Part shown: positions 17,563 to 23,991 of the stretch, in pieces | Position numbering within the stretch: position 1 is the stretch's first letter | Layout of the letters: each line of letters begins with the position of its first letter | Origin: Alcanivorax sp. | GTDB lineage: Bacteria > Pseudomonadota > Gammaproteobacteria > Pseudomonadales > Alcanivoracaceae | Length of the DNA: 47,010 nucleotides | Direction: 5' to 3' | NCBI GenBank assembly: GCA_022449455.1 | Contig: JAKUPL010000030.1 | Location: 1 to 47,010, forward strand | Position numbers and translations under genes: made by a program | Notes under the pieces: model-generated | What the model saw: the letters and a program-made list of their open reading frames with translations, nothing else | What the model was told of the DNA's origin: nothing | Databases searched by the model: none

Positions 17563-18279
17563 ATGACCTACTGCGTGGCCATGGCACTCAAGGACGGACT
17601 GGTGTTCGCGGCGGACTCCCGCACCAACGCCGGCGTCGACCAGATCGCCACCTACCGCAAACTGCACAAATTCGTGATCGAAGGCGAACGCGTCATCCTG
17701 ATGATGACCGCCGGCAACCTGGCCACCACCCAGAGCGTGCTCAGTCTGATGCGCATGCGGCTCAACAGCGATCGGCCCAACCTGTTCGGCGCCGCCTCCA
17801 TGTACGACGTGGCCACCATCGTCGGCGCCACCGGCCGCGAAGTGGTGGCCCGCGACGCCGGCCAGGGCCAGGGCGTGGACTTCGGCAGCAGCTTTATCGT
17901 CGGCGGCCAGATCCAGGGCGAACCGCCGCGCCTGTTCCTGGTCTACCCGGAAGGCAACTTCATCGAATGCACCCCGGACACCCCGTACTTCCAGATCGGC
18001 GAAACCAAATACGGAAAACCCATCCTCGACCGGGTGATCGACTACCACACCTCCCTGGACGACGGCATCAAATGCGCCCTCATCAGCATTGACTCCACCA
18101 TCCGCTCCAACCTCTCCGTGGGCCTGCCCCTGGACGTCCTGCGCTACCACCGCGGCAGCTTTATCGCCAGCGAGCACTTCAACCTGGACGAGCACCACGA
18201 AGGCTTCCGCCAGCTCGGCGAAGCCTGGTCCGTGGGCCTGCGCGATGTGTTCCATCGCATTCCGAATTTGAAGTGGTGA
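17563..18279 (+). CDS. Anbu-type proteasome-like peptidase
   Basis: A 238-residue member of the Anbu (ancestral beta subunit) group of proteasome-fold Ntn hydrolases. The start MTYCVAMALKDGLVFAADSRTNAGVDQIATYRK is diagnostic: the Thr at position 2 would become the N-terminal nucleophile after Met removal, and the Asp in ADSR and the Lys in YRKLHKF fit the active site. GSSFIVGGQI and the C-terminal VGLPLDVLRYHRGSF follow. The companion genes upstream are the usual Anbu cluster. Anbu forms open-ring helical assemblies in other bacteria, and its substrate is unknown. The CRISPR leader begins shortly after the stop. Confidence 0.94.
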   Translation: MTYCVAMALKDGLVFAADSRTNAGVDQIATYRKLHKFVIEGERVILMMTAGNLATTQSVLSLMRMRLNSDRPNLFGAASMYDVATIVGATGREVVARDAGQGQGVDFGSSFIVGGQIQGEPPRLFLVYPEGNFIECTPDTPYFQIGETKYGKPILDRVIDYHTSLDDGIKCALISIDSTIRSNLSVGLPLDVLRYHRGSFIASEHFNLDEHHEGFRQLGEAWSVGLRDVFHRIPNLKW

Positions 18280-18329
18280 GGGGCCACGCCTCGTAAAACC
18301 GGCCAGTCTGGCGTACCGGAACGGGCCAG

Positions 18330-18414
18330 TCTCGCCGTTTATTTTTTGATCAAGTTGTCCGGTGGAAATTCAGAGGTCGATTTTGTTGTTTTGAATCAAT
18401 GGGATACATTTAGA
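18330..18414 (+). promoter_or_regulatory. Leader of CRISPR array 1
   Basis: An AT-rich stretch directly before the first repeat. It shares with the array 2 leader the blocks GGTGGAAA, TTTTGAATCAAT and ATACATTTAGA, the last touching the repeat. AATCAA at 18394-18399 begins like the IHF site WATCAA-N4-TTR needed for type I-E spacer integration, but the second half differs at one base. New spacers should enter at this end and crRNA transcription should start here. Confidence 0.75.
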
Positions 18415-20574
18415 GTGTTCCCCACAGGCGTGGGGATGAACCGTTAAAGAAGCTCAAATAAAATCGTTAAGGAGAGTGTTCCCCACAGGCGTGGGGATGA
18501 ACCGTTGGATTTTTCCAGCAGCCAGGATTGGGAAGCGTGTTCCCCACAGGCGTGGGGATGAACCGCCACACAAGAAACGCCGGCGGCCGCCCCTGGGGTG
18601 TTCCCCACAGGCGTGGGGATGAACCGCAATTCGTGCTCCGGCGGCTGGTGGAAATCGCGTGTTCCCCACAGGCGTGGGGATGAACCGTGACCGGCGATGT
18701 GGGCGCCTATCCGACCAATGTGTTCCCCACAGGCGTGGGGATGAACCGCGCGCCGTCGCCCCTGGGCAAGCGCCCAGTTGGTGTTCCCCACAGGCGTGGG
18801 GATGAACCGCGTGAGACGATCCGCGATCTGTGAGACAGGGGGTGTTCCCCACAGGCGTGGGGATGAACCGGGCGTCAGGTTCGTCATGTGGTCGTGCTCA
18901 CCGTGTTCCCCACAGGCGTGGGGATGAACCGCCTACGACCCGCAGGCCGGCGAGCGGGTCGAGGTGTTCCCCACAGGCGTGGGGATGAACCGTGCCCTGG
19001 AGGGCAACCGCGCCTTGGCCCAGCGTGTTCCCCACAGGCGTGGGGATGAACCGCTGGCTCAGTATCTCGCAACCGCTGGTGGTCGGTGTTCCCCACAGGC
19101 GTGGGGATGAACCGAGCTTGATCGATAAAGACAGTGATTGAAGGAAGTGTTCCCCACAGGCGTGGGGATGAACCGCTTCATGAGCATCTTCATGGCGCAC
19201 CTCCAAGGTGTTCCCCACAGGCGTGGGGATGAACCGCACTGGTCCGCAGTGGTGCACGCTTGGGGCCCGTGTTCCCCACAGGCGTGGGGATGAACCGAAT
19301 CGCGGTTGCGTCGTTCGCAATAACAAACCGTGTTCCCCACAGGCGTGGGGATGAACCGCACGCTGGTATCACTGGCGAGATCGTGCGCGGGTGTTCCCCA
19401 CAGGCGTGGGGATGAACCGTCGATTAGCATTTGCAATGTCCTGCGCCGTATGTGTTCCCCACAGGCGTGGGGATGAACCGCGCCTAGGGCTTAGCAGAGC
19501 GGCAATCTCGACGTGTTCCCCACAGGCGTGGGGATGAACCGTCTTCCGGTTTTACCGATAACCAGTCGTTTCGGTGTTCCCCACAGGCGTGGGGATGAAC
19601 CGGAACCTCGCCAGTGACCCACTTGCGGAAGCGATGTGTTCCCCACAGGCGTGGGGATGAACCGACCGCATCAACTATTTGTCGGAGGTATTACGAGTGT
19701 TCCCCACAGGCGTGGGGATGAACCGCCCCCAGCGGCGACAGCGTCACGGTCGAAGCCGTGTTCCCCACAGGCGTGGGGATGAACCGCATCCTCGTCGATT
19801 AATTCAAACATACTATCAGTGTTCCCCACAGGCGTGGGGATGAACCGTGCGCCCCTCTGTCGAGGGGCGGTCAGGGGCCGTGTTCCCCACAGGCGTGGGG
19901 ATGAACCGGTGATCAAGGTGGCGGATAAGGGCCGGAGGACGTGTTCCCCACAGGCGTGGGGATGAACCGGCGGCGCAGGAGCAAGCGCAGCGGGGGCGAG
20001 AGTGTTCCCCACAGGCGTGGGGATGAACCGTACAACCTGGGTGAAATCCAGGTCGAGGACTGGTGTTCCCCACAGGCGTGGGGATGAACCGTCGGCCATC
20101 TTCGGTTACTCCTGCGTTCCAGTGTGTTCCCCACAGGCGTGGGGATGAACCGATGGTCCTGCTGGTGCTGTGCGACTTTGCCAAGTGTTCCCCACAGGCG
20201 TGGGGATGAACCGCCAGAACCAAATCGTCAGGAGCATCACCAGGGGTGTTCCCCACAGGCGTGGGGATGAACCGTGGACGACAGATTGTTCTCAGGAGCC
20301 TGAGAGGTGTTCCCCACAGGCGTGGGGATGAACCAGATGCGCTGTCATTTCGTTTGAGCGTTGAGGCGTGTTCCCCACAGGCGTGGGGATGAACCGGGAA
20401 TCTTGCCGGCGTCGGTACGCTCCTCTCTCGTGTTCCCCACAGGCGTGGGGATGAACCGAACGGAACGGAGGGAAGAACAGCGAATGGACAGGTGTTCCCC
20501 ACAGGCGTGAGGATGAACCGTGTGGCAAAAGAGGGCGCCGGCGCCGGATCGGGTGTTCCCCACAGGCGTGGGGA
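18415..20574 (+). CRISPR. Type I-E CRISPR array 1: 36 repeats, 35 spacers
   Basis: A 29-base repeat recurs every 61 bases, with 32-base spacers and three spacers of 33. The repeat reads GTGTTCCCCAC, AGGC, GTGGGGATGAACCG. The stem CCCCAC/GTGGGG closes an AGGC tetraloop and the crRNA 5' handle is ATGAACCG. Repeats are identical except near the far end: repeat 32 ends in A, repeat 35 has GTGAGG for GTGGGG, and repeat 36 (from 20553) stops matching after GTGGGGA. Degeneration at the right end, and the leader at the left, fix the orientation. Spacers look unrelated to each other. ORFs through the array come only from the repeating period and are not genes. Confidence 0.99.
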
Positions 20575-20666
20575 CAAAATCCGGATGCTGTAAAACATCC
20601 ATGGATACACATTAAGGATAAATTTCGGATTATTTAGATTGTTCTTTGCTGGTTGGAGGAATGTTC

Positions 20667-20921
20667 ATGGTTACGCGAACGAAACTGGTGCGGTTGGGCA
20701 ACAGTCGCGCAATAAGAATCCCCAAACCGGTGCTTGATCAGGTGGGGATGACGCTTGGCGACGTGGAGATCGAGGTGCGCGGTCGGGAGCTGGTGATTCG
20801 CCCGGTGACGACGATGACGTTGAGTGAAATGCTCAAAACCGTCAGCCCTGGAGATGCGGCTCTCACCGCCGAGGACCGCGACTGGCTTGATGCCGCCCGG
20901 GCGGGAAACGAGATGCTGTAG
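20667..20921 (+). CDS. AbrB/MazE-type antitoxin, without a partner toxin
   Basis: An 84-residue protein starting MVTRTKLVRLGNSRAIRIPK, the swapped-hairpin AbrB/MazE DNA-binding fold, followed by a short acidic tail (LTAEDRDWLDAARAGNEML) that would bind a toxin. ATG 20667 has GGAGGA six bases upstream; the in-frame ATG at 20661 is too close to it. No MazF or PIN gene follows. The next 120 bp carry only a short unconvincing frame, and then an independent vapBC pair begins. It may be an orphan antitoxin whose toxin was lost, or a stand-alone regulator beside the array. Confidence 0.8.
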   Translation: MVTRTKLVRLGNSRAIRIPKPVLDQVGMTLGDVEIEVRGRELVIRPVTTMTLSEMLKTVSPGDAALTAEDRDWLDAARAGNEML

Positions 20922-21013
20922 TCGTGGTGTATGCCCCTTTGGGAAGCAGTTGGCGGTCGATCTTTGCCGTTCCCCGGATAGCTTGCATTAATCCGTGGAA
21001 GTTGAGATATTAC

Positions 21014-21027
21014 ATGGTATATATCAT
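21014..21027. promoter_or_regulatory. Candidate VapB operator
   Basis: ATGGTATATATCAT is an imperfect palindrome (12 of 14 positions symmetric) with a TATATA centre, 17 bases before the vapB start codon. VapB/FitA-type antitoxins bind such repeats in their own promoters. Inferred from position and symmetry. Confidence 0.4.
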
Positions 21028-21044
21028 CTGTGTGGGAGCTGCCC

Positions 21045-21308
21045 ATGACCGATACGGCAAAAGTATTCATGAGCGGGCGGAGCCAGGCGGTACGCCTGCC
21101 GGCTGAGTACCGCTTCACCGAGAAGGAGGTTTTCATCCGTCGGGACCCCGTCACCGGGGACATCGTGCTGAGTACACGCCCGGAAAGCTGGGCCGGCTTT
21201 CTGGAAGTCCAGGCGCTGACGGATGTGCCCGATGATTTTCTGGGCCCGGATGAGCGCGAAGCACCCGATGCGCATCGGGACCCTCTCGAAGGGATTGATC
21301 GTGGCTAG
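21045..21308 (+). CDS. vapB: VapB-type antitoxin
   Basis: An 87-residue antitoxin. The N-terminus [20 protein letters not shown] is the typical VapB/AbrB-like DNA-binding strand-loop, and the C-terminal part ([20 protein letters not shown]) is the toxin-wrapping tail. ATG 21045 is chosen over the upstream in-frame start at 21030 because GGGAG lies six bases before it. The vapC start GTG overlaps the end of this gene by eight bases, so the pair is translationally coupled. A candidate autoregulatory palindrome lies just upstream. Confidence 0.9.
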   Translation: MTDTAKVFMSGRSQAVRLPAEYRFTEKEVFIRRDPVTGDIVLSTRPESWAGFLEVQALTDVPDDFLGPDEREAPDAHRDPLEGIDRG

Positions 21309-21705
21309 ATTCATGCTCGATACCAACATTGTGAGTCATTTGCTTCGCGGCCACCCGGCTGTCGTCAAAGCGGTCACGAGTACCGCAATGGGTGAGATCT
21401 GCATATCCGCTGTTACTGAAGGTGAACTGCGATTCGGACTTGCGCGCCGGCCTGAAGCGACGCACCTTGCGAATCTGGTTCGTGAATTTTTGGCCCGGGT
21501 CTCGGTTGAGCCATGGAACTCCGATGTGGCACAGCGATACGGTACCTTAAGAGCCGAGAACCAGGCACGTGGTGTATCCCTCTCCGCCCTGGACATGATG
21601 ATCGCCGGGCACGCCTATTCGCTAGGCGTGGTATTGGTCACATCAGACAATGCCTTCACCCATGTGCAGGGTCTGAGCGTGGAAAATTGGGCTGCCAATC
21701 CCTGA
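21301..21705 (+). CDS. vapC: VapC-type PIN-domain ribonuclease toxin
   Basis: A 134-residue PIN-domain toxin. Acidic metal-binding residues appear in the expected order: Asp in [12 protein letters not shown], Glu in [10 protein letters not shown], Asp in [11 protein letters not shown] and Asp in [10 protein letters not shown]. VapC toxins cut tRNA or rRNA. GTG 21301 is the best start because it gives [10 protein letters not shown] and overlaps vapB; the frame is open further upstream inside vapB. The gene looks intact. It sits between CRISPR arrays 1 and 2. Confidence 0.92.
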   Translation: MARFMLDTNIVSHLLRGHPAVVKAVTSTAMGEICISAVTEGELRFGLARRPEATHLANLVREFLARVSVEPWNSDVAQRYGTLRAENQARGVSLSALDMMIAGHAYSLGVVLVTSDNAFTHVQGLSVENWAANP

Positions 21706-21894
21706 TCGGCGGCATCCTGTCCGAGTCGCGGCTTTCAGCTCCCTGCCGCGTCCCCTTTAATATTGAGTTTTCAATAACCCGCCAGTAATTCTCTAGTCGA
21801 GTACACCACGCCCTCATGCTAAAGCGGACAGCCAGCGCCGCGGACCGTTCGTCTGGCTGATCGCTTAGGTCACGTATCTGAAGTGGGAAAGTGC

Positions 21895-21982
21895 CCTGTT
21901 TTTTGGTTGTTTTTTGATCTTTTTGTTTGGTGGAAAATCAGGCCCTGATTTTCCTCTTTTGAATCAATAGAATACATTTAGA
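21895..21982 (+). promoter_or_regulatory. Leader of CRISPR array 2
   Basis: A T-rich stretch (TTTTTTGGTTGTTTTTTG and onward) before the first repeat of array 2. It closely parallels the array 1 leader: GGTGGAAA, then GATTTT, TTTTGAATCAAT and ATACATTTAGA in the same order and spacing. AATCAA is at 21962-21967. The stretch 21706-21894 between vapC and this leader shows no gene. Confidence 0.75.
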
Positions 21983-23582
21983 GTGTTCCCCACAGGTGTG
22001 GGGATAAACCGGGCTTCTGCGCGCCGACAGCAAGGGCCGCGCCGTGTTCCCCACAGGTGTGGGGATAAACCGGCCGTCGTCTTCCCGCCCGGTGCCGACG
22101 GAAACGTGTTCCCCACAGGTGTGGGGATAAACCGCATTCCCCATAATTCCGTTTTGAATTACGCCAGTGTTCCCCACAGGTGTGGGGATAAACCGAGAAC
22201 GAGCGGTATCGAGCGGCCACCAAAAAGGTGTTCCCCACAGGTGTGGGGATAAACCGATGCTCCCGTCGGTATCGATCAGGACGGCAGAGTGTTCCCCGCA
22301 GGTGTGGGGATAAACCGCGATCCAAGTCCGGCGGCAATGCCACCAATCAGTGTTCCCCACAGGTGTGGGGATAAACCGCTTCCAGGGGTGGAGGTTCTGG
22401 GGCAAGTTAAGTGTTCCCCACAGGTGTGGGGATAAACCGACCTCGGCAACATCATCGCGCGACGTTACGCCGTGTTCCCCACAGGTGTGGGGATAAACCG
22501 CCGGCAGCGAGAACGAACAACAGATCCTGTTCGTGTTCCCCACAGGTGTGGGGATAAACCGAACCAGCTGGGCGCGGAATTCGCTCCCATCCTGTGTTCC
22601 CCACAGGTGTGGGGATAAACCGGGCGGCGTCGGGCGGTACTGGTCAAATGGCCAGTGTTCCCCACAGGTGTGGGGATAAACCGTGCGCCAGGCACTTTCG
22701 ATTTTGCGCGAGTGCGTGTTCCCCACAGGTGTGGGGATAAACCGCAGTCCGCGTCGCACCCGCACCAATACCAATCGTGTTCCCCACAGGTGTGGGGATA
22801 AACCGTCAAGGAATATCTGGAAGGGCAGGGCATAGTTGTGTTCCCCACAGGTGTGGGGATAAACCGCCCTCGGATCAGACCGAGAAGGCGGAGCGCTCGT
22901 GTTCCCCACAGGTGTGGGGATAAACCGGGGGCCGGCAGCAGGAGCCCGGCCAACAGGGCGTGTTCCCCACAGGTGTGGGGATAAACCGGTCATCAACAGA
23001 TACGGTGGGGTGCTGAGCCAGTGTTCCCCACAGGTGTGGGGATAAACCGCTGCCACCACCGTTATTGATGATGCCGCGCAGGTGTTCCCCACAGGTGTGG
23101 GGATAAACCGCTTTTGTTTTGAGCTTGGCGGCCTTTGTTCTGGTGTTCCCCACAGGTGTGGGGATAAACCGGCCTGGAGTGAGCAGCCGGAATCGGTGAC
23201 CCGCGTGTTCCCCACAGGTGTGGGGATAAACCGCCGCCGGCCGGCCGGTGTTTGTCCCCGGTGACGTGTTCCCCACAGGTGTGGGGATAAACCGCCGGCC
23301 GCGATCTCGTCGCTCGGCTTCCTCGGGTGTTCCCCACAGGTGTGGGGATAAACCGGCGGCGCCGCAGGCGCCACCATCACGCGGCCGCGTGTTCCCCACA
23401 GGTGTGGGGATAAACCGTACGGGCTGATTTTCCACGGCACCAGCCAGAAGTGTTCCCCACAGGTGTGGGGATAAACCGTTGTCGTTTCCCTTCCTCTCGA
23501 TCCGCTCCACGTGTTCCCCACAGGTGTGGGGATAAACCGGAATCTCGCAGGGTGGTCGCGAACTGGTTCGTGTGTTCCCCAC
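21983..23582 (+). CRISPR. Type I-E CRISPR array 2: 26 full repeats plus truncated end, 26 spacers
   Basis: The 29-base repeat differs from array 1: the loop is AGGT, and the 3' part is GATAAACCG, so the crRNA handle is ATAAACCG as in E. coli. The period is 61 bases, with three spacers of 33 instead of 32. Repeat 6 (22289) has CCCCGC in its left stem arm. The last repeat (23572) keeps only GTGTTCCCCAC before hicA-like sequence begins. The leader lies at the left. Confidence 0.99.
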
Positions 23583-23730
23583 TAAGCTCGAAGCGTACCC
23601 GGGACCCGTTGCCCTCTACCGCGGTGGCGCCAAGCGCCACCAACAACGATTCGATTCTCTTTAACCCCAGGGCTTTGTGGGTGGGCGCGCGGAATACAGC
23701 CTTCAGGCTACTTTGCTGTCCGCTGTTAAT
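23581..23730 (-). pseudogene. HicA-like toxin relic truncated at the array 2 end
   Basis: The minus strand reads NSGQQSSLKAVFRAP, then RIESLLVALGATAVEGNG and SRVRFEL. This matches the start of HicA toxins of the type NSKHRKTLEAIFARP, then IEALLVALGAEVSEG and GSRVRV. The codon where Met is expected (23728-23730) is ATT. The frame then runs straight into the truncated CRISPR repeat, so the C-terminal part that normally holds FHRPHP-type His residues is missing. No hicB is found. This looks like a dead toxin cut by the array end or by a deletion joining the two. Confidence 0.65.
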
Positions 23731-23785
23731 GGTATCAAATTGCAATACCAAAAAGATGCAATGGTAAACTGGCGTCGCCTACTTG

Positions 23786-23814
23786 GCTCATCCGTCCACA
23801 CGGACGGTATGAGC
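23786..23814. promoter_or_regulatory. Strong hairpin upstream of cas3
   Basis: GCTCATCCGTCC (23786-23797) pairs with GGACGG-T-ATGAGC (23802-23814) around an ACAC loop, with a single bulged T. TGGCG and CGCCA outside it could extend the stem. No T tract follows, so it is not an obvious intrinsic terminator. It lies between the hicA relic and the CRP-type site. Confidence 0.5.
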
Positions 23815-23840
23815 GTGGCGCCAGGGTCAATGGGCTCTGT

Positions 23841-23856
23841 TGTGATATAGGTCACA
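23841..23856. promoter_or_regulatory. CRP/Vfr-type binding site in the cas3 promoter
   Basis: TGTGATATAGGTCACA is a perfect TGTGA-N6-TCACA site and lies within a longer inverted repeat, GCTCTGT (23834-23840) and ACAGAGC (23854-23860). It is about 136 bp before the preferred cas3 start. CRP or its homologue Vfr controls cas genes in other proteobacteria (type I-E in E. coli, type I-F in Pectobacterium and Pseudomonas). The site predicts cAMP-linked control here. Confidence 0.65.
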
Positions 23857-23991
23857 GAGCGCTAGATTGTGGGCTTGGTGGTGTCGTTTTGGGGCGACAC
23901 CCCCGATTATTCCGGGTTATGGCTGAAAGAGCCCGACGATAAAAAACCTCGCCGTTGGACTGAACGGCTAAAAGAGGCAAAAAGGGATGTA

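Noticed and set aside
18444-20610. Minus-strand ORFs of 60-264 aa rich in [16 protein letters not shown] and FIPTPVGNT
   Set aside because: They are the CRISPR repeat read in three frames because 61 is not a multiple of three; the same occurs in arrays 2 and 3. They are not proteins.
20924-21106. 60-aa ORF after the orphan antitoxin, considered as a degraded MazF
   Set aside because: Apart from the opening VYAP it shows no MazF or PIN motif, and it overlaps the vapB operator and start.
23869-23991. Extra 41 codons at the cas3 N-terminus from GTG 23869
   Set aside because: They would put the CRP-type site 12 bases before the start codon and do not resemble Cas3 proteins; ATG 23992 precedes the conserved block. 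Not fully excluded.
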